Source: JAFAHD01 sp963772515 (GTDB lineage: Bacteria > Vulcanimicrobiota > Vulcanimicrobiia > Eremiobacterales > Eremiobacteraceae). Taken from it: a stretch of 31,301 nucleotides of DNA. Positions 6,649-14,686 of the stretch are shown here, one piece after another (positions within the stretch are counted from its first letter, which is position 1; the number at the start of each line of letters is the position of its first letter). The stretch covers positions 1-31,301 of the forward strand of contig CAVYXC010000006.1 of assembly GCA_963772515.1 (NCBI GenBank). Reading direction: 5' to 3'. The position numbers were made by a program, and so were the translations under genes. The notes beneath the pieces were generated by a model. It saw only the letters and a program-made list of their open reading frames with translations. It did not search any database and had not been told where the DNA came from.

Positions 6649-7215
6649 GTGCGTGAGGGTAGTATGGTTTCAGAAATGGCGCTTACCGAAAGCGATCTCA
6701 TGGCCGTTCAGGCTCTCTATCCCGACAAGCGGGTGGAACTGCGCGACGGCAAGATCATCGTCATGAGCCCGTCGGATTTCACCTCCGAGGTGATTGTGGC
6801 GCGGCTCGTGACGTCTTTGCAGAATTGGGTGGGACCGCGCAAGCTAGGGTTTGTCGCGACATCAAGCGCCGGATTCCACCTCCCGAACGGCGACATCCTC
6901 GCTCCCGACGTCTCCTACGTGTCCAAGGAGCGCATGAGCGTGTCGCCGCGGTCCTACGCGCGCGTCGTGCCGGAACTAGCAGTCGAGATCAAGTCGCCAT
7001 CGGATCGGGTCAGAGAAATTGAGGAAAAACTGGTTCTTTTCCGTTCGCTCGGCGTTGAGGCGACCTTACTCGTCGACCCGGATAAACGCACCGTCAGCGT
7101 CCACGTCGCTGGTCGGCCGGAGGTCGCGCTGACCGATGCCGATACCATCGAGCTTCCTCGGCTGCTGCCCGGCTGGTCCATGCGCGTGTCGGAGCTTTGG
7201 CCCGAGCCATTGTGA
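6649..7215 (+). CDS. Uma2 family (DUF820) restriction-endonuclease-like protein, copy 2
   Basis: A 188-residue paralogue of the protein at 1275-1841, colinear with it so that the active-site residues carry the same numbers (Asp87, Glu113, Lys115). It starts at GTG 6649 after GGGAGGGA; the upstream and early coding DNA ('gagggta', then the codons for SEMALTE) is nearly the same as in copy 1. That shared 5' region shows the two arose by duplication. Its stop overlaps the start of the following secreted-protein gene (GTGA), so the two are transcribed together. Confidence 0.85.
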   Translation: MREGSMVSEMALTESDLMAVQALYPDKRVELRDGKIIVMSPSDFTSEVIVARLVTSLQNWVGPRKLGFVATSSAGFHLPNGDILAPDVSYVSKERMSVSPRSYARVVPELAVEIKSPSDRVREIEEKLVLFRSLGVEATLLVDPDKRTVSVHVAGRPEVALTDADTIELPRLLPGWSMRVSELWPEPL

Positions 7216-8816
7216 GGGCGCACTCGCGATTTCCGCTCTTGTGGCTTGCTGCTCTGGCAGCGGTACTGGTATTCCCGGCCCGAGGATTAGCTGCGCAACA
7301 CACTGCAGGCGTGATCGCGCGGGTCGGTGCTGAAGATCTGCCCGTCGGATGCACGAGCTCTGCAAAACCGACCGACCCGGTCACGTGGACGGACGCGTCC
7401 GGCAGCGCTCGGTGCTCGGTCGCGAGCCAACAGGACAACGTGGACGGCTTGATGATTATCGTCCGTTGGAGCACGCTGCAACCTGTCGGCTATGGCGATG
7501 CGCTTAGGAGCTACTACATCGATAATGCGATCTATTCGCTCGCCCATCCCGAGCGTCAATCGATCCATCTGGCCGTCTTGGCTGGCACGAACACTCCAGC
7601 GTGGCTGATGGCCTCGCCGAGCAAGCCGTTCCCGGATACGTTTGGGTCGGGCACCTGTGATCCGGCCGCCGGCGGTCCCGCTTCCAAAGGAAAGCCCGGC
7701 ACGATCTGGAGCAGTTTCGCATTTGTCGGCGGACATACGCCGATGCCGAATCCATTCGGGTCAAACACGTGCTTGTGGTCGGCGCTTGACAGCCTTGTCG
7801 AAAAGTTGGGGCACAGCGGCGACTACTACCGCCCGGCTGGCTCTTCGTATCCCAAACCGCTCGCGCCCTATGACGACTTGTACTACGATTCCGCTCCCGG
7901 CGGATCGGGCTTCGTCCATACCGATCACCCGACCGCCACGATGAACAAAATCATCGGCCACGTCTCTGCGCTGGGGCCGCATTCGTACGACGCCGAGTCC
8001 GTGCTATGCGAAGTCGAATCGGAGTGCGCCAGCGTTACCAAGGATCCTAATAACGCGTACAATTATACGCTTTGGACTTCGTTACAGAGCAACGATAAGC
8101 TGATGGAAGCCGGTATCGAAGACGCGCAGAAAAAGGCTATCGATATCTACGCGCGGCATTTCCCGAACACGTTCTTCACCGTCGATCTCGTGCAGCGCCA
8201 AATGCCCTTTTTTACTGATGGCGACACCGGCTGCGATGGTGGCAGCTGTTTCGACAGGCTGCGAATGCATCTCATCGACTATATCCGCGCGACGTATGCG
8301 GCGCACGGCGGAGTCCAGAATAATTCGCTGGCTCCCCATCCCGATGAGGTCGACTCGCATCCCGTGTGGCGCGAAGTGGCGGCGGCCGCGCAGGGTCCAG
8401 TGCGTTTGTTCGCCGGCTTTCAGGTGACCGCTCCGAAGAGCTTCTATCCGAAGGGTCGGGAGACGTTCACGGAGCTGCAAGCGGACGATCAAGCAGCCGT
8501 CGATTTGGCCAAGCAGCTACAGCCCGGTTATTCCGGCGTGGATTTCATCGAGTTCTACGATGTCGAGATTTCCAACGTTTTCACCATCCCCGAGGTCACC
8601 GGAGGACGCTCTGGCCGCTCGCGCACTGTCAACTCACCGCGTTCGGCGATCAACGACGCGGGCGGTGCCGGCAATGGGAGCGGCTTCATGTACAAGCCGC
8701 TCACGGATGCGCACCTCCACGTGCGAGGCATGCTGTGGTCCCCGCCGAAGGTTCTCCCGACTCCGCCGATCGTGCCGAAGTGCCCGCCGGGCGCTACGTG
8801 CCCGCCACCGATCTGA
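7212..8816 (+). CDS. Secreted TIM-barrel-like protein (possible glycoside hydrolase)
   Basis: A 534-residue protein starting at GTG 7212, overlapping the Uma2 stop by 4 bases; TTG 7197 is an in-frame alternative. From 7212 the N-terminus is a clear Sec signal: basic 'RAHSR', a hydrophobic core, cleavage near 'GLAAQ'. The mature part reads like a (beta/alpha)8 hydrolase: 'DGLMIIVRWSTLQP' (an early barrel strand), 'IHLAVLAGTNTPAWLM', 'PVRLFAGFQ', and a late 'GVDFIEFYDVEI' strand with a candidate catalytic Glu. Several Cys pairs fit an exported protein. It ends in a Pro-rich tail. I cannot assign a family number or substrate. Confidence 0.6.
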   Translation: MRAHSRFPLLWLAALAAVLVFPARGLAAQHTAGVIARVGAEDLPVGCTSSAKPTDPVTWTDASGSARCSVASQQDNVDGLMIIVRWSTLQPVGYGDALRSYYIDNAIYSLAHPERQSIHLAVLAGTNTPAWLMASPSKPFPDTFGSGTCDPAAGGPASKGKPGTIWSSFAFVGGHTPMPNPFGSNTCLWSALDSLVEKLGHSGDYYRPAGSSYPKPLAPYDDLYYDSAPGGSGFVHTDHPTATMNKIIGHVSALGPHSYDAESVLCEVESECASVTKDPNNAYNYTLWTSLQSNDKLMEAGIEDAQKKAIDIYARHFPNTFFTVDLVQRQMPFFTDGDTGCDGGSCFDRLRMHLIDYIRATYAAHGGVQNNSLAPHPDEVDSHPVWREVAAAAQGPVRLFAGFQVTAPKSFYPKGRETFTELQADDQAAVDLAKQLQPGYSGVDFIEFYDVEISNVFTIPEVTGGRSGRSRTVNSPRSAINDAGGAGNGSGFMYKPLTDAHLHVRGMLWSPPKVLPTPPIVPKCPPGATCPPPI

Positions 8817-8831
8817 TTGGAGGACTCACCA

Positions 8832-9215
8832 ATGAGCAAACTGCCGTTCAAGGTCACCGGTCTGGATCTAAGCGGTTACATGGTCAAGGACGCGGCCCGT
8901 GCGATCGGCTTTTATCGCGACGTGCTCGGGCTTGAACCAGCCAGGGTCTATCCCGACAATCGCGGTGCCGAGTACGAGTTCGCCGACGGCACGACGTTCG
9001 GGTTGTGGGGCGGCGGGGGCGCAGTCATGCCGTTCCAACCGAGCAACGGCATTCTGTTCGCGGTGGATGATTTCGACGCCGCCGTCGCGTCGGTCAAAGC
9101 GCGCGGCTTGCCGGTCGTGATGGAGCACGAAACGCCGAACTGCTTCCTGGCGATGGTCCACGACACCGAGGGCAACCTCGTCACGTTCCACAAGCGTAAG
9201 AATCCCATTGGATAG
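8832..9215 (+). CDS. VOC family (glyoxalase/bleomycin-resistance fold) protein
   Basis: A 127-residue single-unit VOC protein: 'VKDAARAIGFYRDVLGLEPARV' opening, 'EYEFADGTTFGLW' in the first beta-alpha-beta module, 'GILFAVDDFDAAVASVKARGLPV' and 'MVHDTEGNLVTFHKR' in the second. Start ATG 8832 lies 7 bases after TGGAGGA (8818-8824). VOC members bind a divalent metal and act as lyases, dioxygenases or antibiotic-binding proteins; the substrate is not predictable. It sits 15 bases after the secreted TIM-barrel gene and 9 before another secreted gene, apparently in one transcript. Confidence 0.85.
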   Translation: MSKLPFKVTGLDLSGYMVKDAARAIGFYRDVLGLEPARVYPDNRGAEYEFADGTTFGLWGGGGAVMPFQPSNGILFAVDDFDAAVASVKARGLPVVMEHETPNCFLAMVHDTEGNLVTFHKRKNPIG

Positions 9216-9224
9216 GGTGCGCAT

Positions 9225-10787
9225 ATGAGCCGGCTTTCCTTGTTCGTCGCATGCGCAGCGCTTTTCGCGTGTGGGTTGACGCGTGCGCTTGCCGCACCCG
9301 CCTCATCCACGACCTCGACCAACGCGCAACCCATACTGGCTCAATCCAGCTTGACGATCGCTGCGGCCAAGCAGCCACCCTACACGCTGAGCACGACCTG
9401 CTCGGCAGGCCAGCCGGCCATCTGGTTTCATCTCATGGTGCGCAACGCCGGATCGGTCGAAAGTCCCGGGAATGCCGACGTCCATAGCGTCTGGGTTCGG
9501 GACATGGCTAATGCTTCGTGGGCCGGCGGTGCGGCGTTGCCGGGGCTGGGCCCCAACAACGCAGGTGCGGAGGTGGATGTCGCACTCAATGCTCTTTCAC
9601 CCCCGTCAGGCATGAGCGGCCGGCATGTCTTCGTCGCCATTGCCGGCGGCGCGAAGATGAGCATCACCGTTGACATCCCCGGCGGATTCTGCGGCGCGAG
9701 CGCCATGCTATCGCAATCGGCGAGCGTTGCTCACGCGATGCCAACCCCAACGAAGAATCCGACGCTGCAGTTGAACCCGCTCGCACAGCTAGCGGCGGGG
9801 CCCATCCCGGCACCTAAGAATCTCATCTACACCAACAGCCCGCAGGTTTGCGCAGCCCATTTCGCGGGCCTGGGTGCAGCGCTCGTCTGCCCCGGTATCA
9901 TCGCAAGCGCCGTGACGCTGCCGCTCGTGTGGGATTGGTCGGCGTGCACTCAGGCAGGTTGCTTAGCGCAGATCGACGGCTACCATATCTACCGGATCAC
10001 CAGCTATTCCGGGGATCCTCGACGCATCGTATCTTTGGGCTTGGGCCGACCTATCGATACGCAGCCGGACCCGACTATTACGATCCGCGGCATTTCGCCG
10101 TACAACAAGACCGATTGTTTCGTCGTCACGGCATTCAAAGGATCGGTGGAGTCGGCTGCGAGCAACGAGTGGTGCGGCTCGCAGAACTTGGCTATGGGCA
10201 AGATCACGATGCAGCTCCAACCGAGCGTACTGCAGACAAGGTACTCACACGGCTTGACAGACTGCGCTCCGACGTCAACCACACAGATCGAGACTCAGCA
10301 GATCGACGAAGGGGTCACGCTGCTTGGTTCGCCCTCCGAGCCGCACGATCAATGCTGGACGACGAGGATCATCCATGGCTACGCCGGCTTCACCTTCAGC
10401 GCGCACGGCAGCATCCAAAAGGCGACGCTGCACGTGGCGTCCGACGGATCGTGCGCCATCACCGGTGTCGCGAAGACGACAAACGCGATGTGGTTTGCCA
10501 GTGCTCCGACCCAAGTGCTGAACCCTCAGGTGATGCTCGCGCCTAATTCGTCGGGTACGCCCGGCTTCATCGCAACGGATCTGTCGTCGCAACGCACCTT
10601 CCAGTTCAGCACGTCGCTCTTTGACGGGTATCCCATGCACGATGCCACGGCTGACATCACCGGCTGGTTCCCGCCCGGCGGCTCGACGACGTTCGGCCTC
10701 GGATTCATCAAACAGAAATCGGTCATCCCATGCTATGCAACCATGTGGCCGATCTGGGTGGAGATCGAGTACTACCCGAGTTCCTAG
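9225..10787 (+). CDS. Large secreted protein with FN3-like middle domain
   Basis: A 520-residue protein with a Sec signal (residues 1-23, cleavage near 'ALAAP'). Residues about 60-150 look like an Ig/CARDB-type fold ('IWFHLMVRNAGSVESPG', 'GRHVFVAIAGG'). Residues about 190-325 resemble a fibronectin-III unit with 'LPLVWDWSAC', 'IDGYHIYRI' and 'CFVVTAFKGSVESAAS'. The rest is a beta-rich region with paired cysteines. No enzyme motif is visible, so a binding or structural role outside the cell is likely (inference). Stops of this gene and the convergent amidinohydrolase interlock in a single CTAG. Confidence 0.65.
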   Translation: MSRLSLFVACAALFACGLTRALAAPASSTTSTNAQPILAQSSLTIAAAKQPPYTLSTTCSAGQPAIWFHLMVRNAGSVESPGNADVHSVWVRDMANASWAGGAALPGLGPNNAGAEVDVALNALSPPSGMSGRHVFVAIAGGAKMSITVDIPGGFCGASAMLSQSASVAHAMPTPTKNPTLQLNPLAQLAAGPIPAPKNLIYTNSPQVCAAHFAGLGAALVCPGIIASAVTLPLVWDWSACTQAGCLAQIDGYHIYRITSYSGDPRRIVSLGLGRPIDTQPDPTITIRGISPYNKTDCFVVTAFKGSVESAASNEWCGSQNLAMGKITMQLQPSVLQTRYSHGLTDCAPTSTTQIETQQIDEGVTLLGSPSEPHDQCWTTRIIHGYAGFTFSAHGSIQKATLHVASDGSCAITGVAKTTNAMWFASAPTQVLNPQVMLAPNSSGTPGFIATDLSSQRTFQFSTSLFDGYPMHDATADITGWFPPGGSTTFGLGFIKQKSVIPCYATMWPIWVEIEYYPSS

Positions 10788-11638
10788 GCGATGCGGGTTG
10801 CGGGTGCGGCCCTATCGTCGCGCGGCTCATTGAGGCGCAGCGTCAGGCACTTGGCGGCGCCGCCGGCTTTGAGGAACTCGGTGAGCTCGGTCTCGATGAC
10901 CTTGTAGCTCAGCGCGGCGAGGTTGGCGCGCAGCGTCCTGCTCGCTTTGTTCATGACGATCGTGGTCCCGATGTTGACGGCGTTGCAGGCGAAGTGCAGT
11001 GCGTCTTCTTCTTCTATAGCGATGCGATTGTGGCGCGGCACGAGACGTTCGATGGTGCGATTCGACCGTGCGTCAAAGGCCGGCGGGAAATACATGATGG
11101 GACCGCCTTCGAGCGGGCAAAAGCAGGTGTCGAGATGGTAAAAGCGCGGGTCGACTAGCCGTAATGAGATGACTTCGACGCCGAGGCGCATTGCTAAGAG
11201 CGCGTGCGAGCTTCGGGCGGAACGGTGGCCCCACGCGGCCCAGATCCTGGTCTGCGCGCGGTCGATGAGCGCGTCGCCGGCGCCTTCGAACGGCATGTTC
11301 GACGGCATGGTGAAGACTTGGTAGCGGCGCGAGCGGAACCAGCGTTCGAAGTGCGGCTCTTCGCCTTGGCGTTCGGGGTGGCGGAAACGGCTGACAACGG
11401 CGACGTCGTCGTACACGAAGCCGGCGTTCGCGGTGAAGACCATGTCGGGCAGGCCGGGTTCGGGTTCGACTAGCTCGATGCGCGCGTGCTTGGTCAGCGC
11501 GCGCAGCAGTTCGCGCCACTGGCTCGTGGCACGGTCGAGCGAGGTCTGGGCGATGTTCCCCTGCATCCAGGGGTTGATGACGTAGGAGACGCCGAAATGC
11601 GTCGGCTTGCACATGAGGAAGTAGCGCGGCTCTGTCAC
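10784..11638 (-). CDS. DDAH/CtlX-type amidinohydrolase (arginine deiminase fold)
   Basis: A 284-residue protein of the amidinotransferase/DDAH superfamily, which hydrolyses the guanidino or ureido group of arginine, methylarginines or citrulline. Family marks: 'MCKPTHFGVSYVINPWM' at the start, 'LPDMVFTANAGFV' (substrate loop), 'MPFEGAGDAL' (Glu118), 'YHLDTCFCPL' (His168), and the nucleophile in 'GGAAKCLTLRLNE' (Cys264). All expected catalytic residues are present and the length is normal. ATG 11638 is the family-typical start. It appears to be transcribed alone. DDAH, CtlX and related N-succinylarginine enzymes cannot be separated by eye. Confidence 0.8.
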   Translation of the reverse strand: MTEPRYFLMCKPTHFGVSYVINPWMQGNIAQTSLDRATSQWRELLRALTKHARIELVEPEPGLPDMVFTANAGFVYDDVAVVSRFRHPERQGEEPHFERWFRSRRYQVFTMPSNMPFEGAGDALIDRAQTRIWAAWGHRSARSSHALLAMRLGVEVISLRLVDPRFYHLDTCFCPLEGGPIMYFPPAFDARSNRTIERLVPRHNRIAIEEEDALHFACNAVNIGTTIVMNKASRTLRANLAALSYKVIETELTEFLKAGGAAKCLTLRLNEPRDDRAAPATRIA

Positions 11639-11735
11639 GTCGGGTGTTTCTTACGCGTTGGGCACGGCGCGTGCCTTACGACGAGTGCAACGCGCTGCGC
11701 CCATTTTCTTGGCCACCCGGCCAGCCGAGTGTGTG

Positions 11736-12113
11736 TTAGTTTCTGGCCGGCAGCTGCTCGAGCGTCTGCCCCGCTAGCCGTTCGTTGAGCGCGATCGCCG
11801 CCATGCCGACCAGCAGATGCGTGACTTGGACGATCCAGTGCATAGAATCGCGTAACAGGCTGATCTGGGTCATGCCAAGGGCGATCACGATAATGCCCCA
11901 GATCGCGCCGGTGGCGACGAGGCCGAGCGGCACGCGCGCTGCGGCCGCGGCGGCGCACGTGATCCATAGGCCGAGCACGAAAAGTACGCCGAGCCCCGTG
12001 TGGGCGTCGATGAGCCTAGGGGCGGTACCAGTCCACAATATGATCCCGAGAATCAATTGGACGACGAAGATCAAACGGACGGCGTTGCGGACGACGAAGA
12101 CGGTGGTTCTCAT
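11736..12113 (-). CDS. Four-TM membrane protein coupled to the cupin
   Basis: A 125-residue protein with four hydrophobic segments (about 8-28, 40-58, 62-82, 93-111). His38 in a 'DAHTGLG' turn and His92/His99 near the last helix ('HWIVQVTHLLVG') could be heme or metal ligands as in small cytochrome-b-like proteins, but the family is not recognised. The start ATG 12113 overlaps the stop of the cupin gene in ATGA, so the two are co-translated. The frame stays open upstream, but that part is a shadow of the cupin gene. Confidence 0.7.
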   Translation of the reverse strand: MRTTVFVVRNAVRLIFVVQLILGIILWTGTAPRLIDAHTGLGVLFVLGLWITCAAAAAARVPLGLVATGAIWGIIVIALGMTQISLLRDSMHWIVQVTHLLVGMAAIALNERLAGQTLEQLPARN

Positions 12114-12589
12114 GCGCTGCTCCCGGTCTTTAGGGGACGAAGTGGATATCCGCCGGGTCTTGCGGCGGCGACTTGAACGACACGATCGTGAGCGGCGCCA
12201 GTGGTCTGGGTCGTTCCGCCGTGATTCGTGTTCGGCGGGATGATGAGCATCATGCCGGGTTTGAGCGTCACCTGCTTGTCGTTGAGCCACTCGGTTCCCG
12301 TGCCTGCCATCACGACTTGGATCTCGTTGACGTTTGCGTGGTAGTGCTTGGCGACCGTGCCGATCTGGATCGCGCCCGTCATTCCGTCCGTGATGACGAG
12401 CGTCTTCGAATGCAGATTTGGCGTCGCGGCCGCCGGCGTCGGCATGTTGTCCGGGGTGAAGGTGGTGAGATCGATCGCCGCTGGTTGCAACGGAGCGGCA
12501 GCGGCGAAGGCCACCGGTAAGCGCGCGAGGCCGATGCCCGCGGCGAAGGCTAACGCGGCGACGAGTGCCGTGCGCGCGTGCTGCGTCAT
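12110..12589 (-). CDS. Secreted cupin-domain protein
   Basis: A 159-residue protein with an N-terminal signal or anchor helix (residues about 7-31, Ala-rich). A single cupin barrel covers about 65-150: motif 1 'HYHANVNEIQVVMAGTG' (His82, His84, Glu89) and motif 2 'PPNTNHGG' (His123), the standard metal-binding set. Start ATG 12589 is preceded by GAGG with 9-base spacing; a TTG at 12610 is less likely. With the overlapping 4-TM gene downstream it forms a two-gene operon, perhaps an exported metal-dependent enzyme with a membrane partner (inference). Confidence 0.8.
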   Translation of the reverse strand: MTQHARTALVAALAFAAGIGLARLPVAFAAAAPLQPAAIDLTTFTPDNMPTPAAATPNLHSKTLVITDGMTGAIQIGTVAKHYHANVNEIQVVMAGTGTEWLNDKQVTLKPGMMLIIPPNTNHGGTTQTTGAAHDRVVQVAAARPGGYPLRPLKTGSSA

Positions 12590-12632
12590 GATGAGTGCCT
12601 CGATTCTCAAGAGCGAATGTTGGACGGCTAGT

Positions 12633-12650
12633 CTAGGCCGTCGAGCCTAG
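12633..12650. promoter_or_regulatory. Inverted repeat in the cupin/hicA divergent region
   Basis: Perfect 6-bp arms CTAGGC / GCCTAG with a 6-base loop lie between the divergent cupin and hicA genes. It may be an operator for one of them. It is too short and without a T-run to call a terminator. Confidence 0.3.
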
Positions 12651-12726
12651 GGAATTGTCGCCGAAGGTTGCATCACCTCCCGTAGGCTCCCTTGACCCTC
12701 GAGGAAAACGCGTGATTGAGCTCTTG

Positions 12727-12930
12727 ATGAGGGCTAAGGACGTTATTGCCTTTGCAAAGAGTCACGGGTGGCGATTCATACGGTATGGAGCGCGAGCGTC
12801 GCATCGCATCTACCGCCATGCGGAGCCCCCTTTCTTGCTATCTATCCCTGCGCACAGCTCGAAAGACCTCGCTAGGGGAACGCTTTCGAGAATCTTGAAA
12901 CAGATCGAGGGAACCTGGAGGCCGAAATGA
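12727..12930 (+). CDS. hicA: HicA-type mRNA interferase toxin
   Basis: A 67-residue protein with the HicA dsRBD-like layout: 'MRAKDVIAFAKSHGWRF', then a His-containing strand 'ASHRIYRH' with the catalytic His26, then 'IPAHSSKDLARGTLSRILKQI'. HicA degrades mRNA and is held inactive by HicB. ATG 12727 is chosen because family homology starts there; an in-frame GTG at 12712 is possible. It overlaps hicB by 4 bases (ATGA), the usual toxin-first order. Confidence 0.8.
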   Translation: MRAKDVIAFAKSHGWRFIRYGARASHRIYRHAEPPFLLSIPAHSSKDLARGTLSRILKQIEGTWRPK

Positions 12931-13142
12931 TCGCGTATTCCATTATTCTCGAGCGCGCCGAGGACGGTGGTTGGAGCGCGCTGGCGCCCGATCTGCCGGG
13001 CCTCTTGCTCGCGGCTGACACGCGCGAGGAGCTAGTCGCCTCAGCCGCTGCGGCGATTGCGGACCACATTGATGCGTTGAGGGGCCAGAAACTCCCGGTG
13101 CCGCTTCCCGGCGAAGTTGAGTTGGTCCAAGTTATCGTCTGA
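12927..13142 (+). CDS. hicB: HicB-type antitoxin, short form without DNA-binding domain
   Basis: A 71-residue protein with the partial RNase-H-like HicB fold: 'YSIILERAEDGGWSALAPDLPG', then 'ADTREELVASAAAAIADHIDAL' and a final 'VPLPGEVELVQVIV' strand. It ends there, without the C-terminal ribbon-helix-helix or HTH that longer HicB proteins use to repress their operon. It would neutralise HicA by binding; how the pair is autoregulated is unclear. Confidence 0.8.
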   Translation: MIAYSIILERAEDGGWSALAPDLPGLLLAADTREELVASAAAAIADHIDALRGQKLPVPLPGEVELVQVIV

Positions 13143-13161
13143 GTCCAAGGTAAACGATGAT

Positions 13162-14151
13162 CTAGGCACGTTCCGGCGGGCCCATGAAATCGGGGCCGAT
13201 CGGATCTTTGATCTCTTCGGCGAGGATGCGGTCGATGTCGCGCAGCGTCGTCTCATCGAGGTGAAAGTCGAGGATCGCCGGCAGCGGGTCGAGCTCTTGC
13301 GGTCGGCGCGAGCCCCACAGCGCAACGCCGACGCCTGGTTGGTCGAGGACCCAGCGCACCGCGAGTTCCAGCACATGCTTGCCGTAGCGTTCGCGCGCGA
13401 GATCGTCGAGGCGTTTGACGGCTCTCAAGTACTCGGCGAAGCGCGGTGGTTTGAACTTCGGGTCAAAGCTGCCGCGAAGGTCGTCTCCCGCAAACGTCGT
13501 GTGTTCGTTCATGCGACCGCTGAGGAGGCCGCGACATAACGCGCTGTAGGTGAGCGCGGTGATGCCGTGCGCTTGCGCGTACGGCAGTAGCTCCTTTTGC
13601 GCTCCGCGTTCGAAGAGGTTGAGCGGCGGTTGCATCGTGTGCAGTGGCGCCGTCTTGCGGAAGCTGTCCATCTGCGCGATCGAGAAGTTGCTGACGCCGA
13701 TGGCGCGGATCTTGCCTGCCTTGTAGAGTTTTTCGAGAGTGGCGGCCGTTTGTTCCATCGGCGTTTTCGAATCCGGCCAATGAACCTGATAGAGGTCGAC
13801 GTGGTCTGTCTGAAGGCGGCGCAGCGAGTCTTCGAGCTCTTGCTGGATACGAGCGGGCGTCGAGTTGCGCACGACCGCATGGGTCTGGTCCCATTGTAGG
13901 CCGAACTTGGTGGCGATGACCGCTTTGTCGCGGCGGCCGACGAGTGCGCGGCCGATGACCTCTTCGGAGTGGCCTTCGCCGTAGCCGGGCGCGGAGTCTA
14001 TCAAGGAGACGCCGAGCTCGAGCGCGCGATGAATCGTGGCGATGGAGGCGTCGTCATCGGGGCCGCCCCACAGCGCGCCGCCGATCGCCCACGTGCCGAG
14101 TCCGATTCGTGATGCGCGGATACCGGTGTTCGCGATTTCCGTGTATTCCAT
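13162..14151 (-). CDS. Aldo/keto reductase
   Basis: A 329-residue (beta/alpha)8 NADPH-dependent oxidoreductase. The tetrad Asp52 ('LIDSAPGYG'), Tyr57, Lys82 ('VIATKFGL') and His124 ('YQVHWPD') is intact, as are the cofactor segment 'IRAIGVSNFS' and the late 'GVGVALWGSRRPQEL'. Start ATG 14151 matches the family ('MEYTEIANTGIRASRIGLGTW'); the open frame upstream is a shadow across the neighbouring gene. Similar enzymes act on methylglyoxal, sugars or xenobiotic aldehydes. The substrate cannot be read from the sequence. A strong hairpin lies just upstream. Confidence 0.9.
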   Translation of the reverse strand: MEYTEIANTGIRASRIGLGTWAIGGALWGGPDDDASIATIHRALELGVSLIDSAPGYGEGHSEEVIGRALVGRRDKAVIATKFGLQWDQTHAVVRNSTPARIQQELEDSLRRLQTDHVDLYQVHWPDSKTPMEQTAATLEKLYKAGKIRAIGVSNFSIAQMDSFRKTAPLHTMQPPLNLFERGAQKELLPYAQAHGITALTYSALCRGLLSGRMNEHTTFAGDDLRGSFDPKFKPPRFAEYLRAVKRLDDLARERYGKHVLELAVRWVLDQPGVGVALWGSRRPQELDPLPAILDFHLDETTLRDIDRILAEEIKDPIGPDFMGPPERA

Positions 14152-14158
14152 AGGTTTG

Positions 14159-14186
14159 CGAACGCCCGCTGCTGTGCGGGCGTTTG
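14159..14186. other. Strong hairpin in the leader of the aldo/keto reductase gene
   Basis: 11-bp arms (one G-T pair) CGAACGCCCGC / GCGGGCGTTTG with a 6-base loop. It lies between the end of the minus-strand gene at 14216 and the reductase start at 14151. On the minus strand no T-run follows; on the plus strand a T-rich tail follows but no plus-strand gene ends here. It may terminate the upstream gene weakly or act in the leader. Confidence 0.5.
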
Positions 14187-14215
14187 CTTTCGTTTCTCCG
14201 TGGTCTCTTAGTTGG

Positions 14216-14611
14216 TTAGCCGCTCCAGCTCGTGCCGTCGATGAATTTGACCGAGGATGCGTAGCAGCTTGACGTTTGTTTGCCGGCGTACGTGACGTCA
14301 TTGTAGAGGTCGAAACGGTGGTCGATCGGCGTTCCAGGCGTGAACTGGCCGACATCGGTCACTCTGCGCAGAAAATGGTTCTCGGCGTTGCGATAGCCGA
14401 CGACGAAGGTGACGCTTGTCGCCGTCTTGCGTGAATTGTTGACGTACGCGATCTGCGTGCCGCCGGCGAGCTTGCTCAGCGGTTTGGGCTGGATGACGAA
14501 GCACTGCGTAACCGTGATCGGATTCGACGCCGCGCGCGCGGGCGCGCTTACGGTCGGTAGGATCGCGGCGAGCGCCGCTAATGCGAGAAACGTTCCAAGA
14601 AGCCTGTTCAT
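14216..14611 (-). CDS. Small secreted protein
   Basis: A 131-residue protein with a clean Sec signal (residues 1-28, cleavage near 'ARAAS'). The mature part is beta-rich with two cysteines ('TQCFVIQPKP' and 'SSCYASSV'), perhaps a disulfide-stapled Ig-like sandwich; the stretch 'YVNNSRKTATSVTFVVGYRN' is typical of such folds. Start ATG 14611 lies 5 bases after GGAGG. No family is recognised. Confidence 0.65.
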   Translation of the reverse strand: MNRLLGTFLALAALAAILPTVSAPARAASNPITVTQCFVIQPKPLSKLAGGTQIAYVNNSRKTATSVTFVVGYRNAENHFLRRVTDVGQFTPGTPIDHRFDLYNDVTYAGKQTSSCYASSVKFIDGTSWSG

Positions 14612-14686
14612 GTGGTCCTCCATGCGGTGTGCTTGGTTCGGCGCACCGTTTCCAGCGCTCGGGAAGCGGGGCCTTCTACGATTGGG

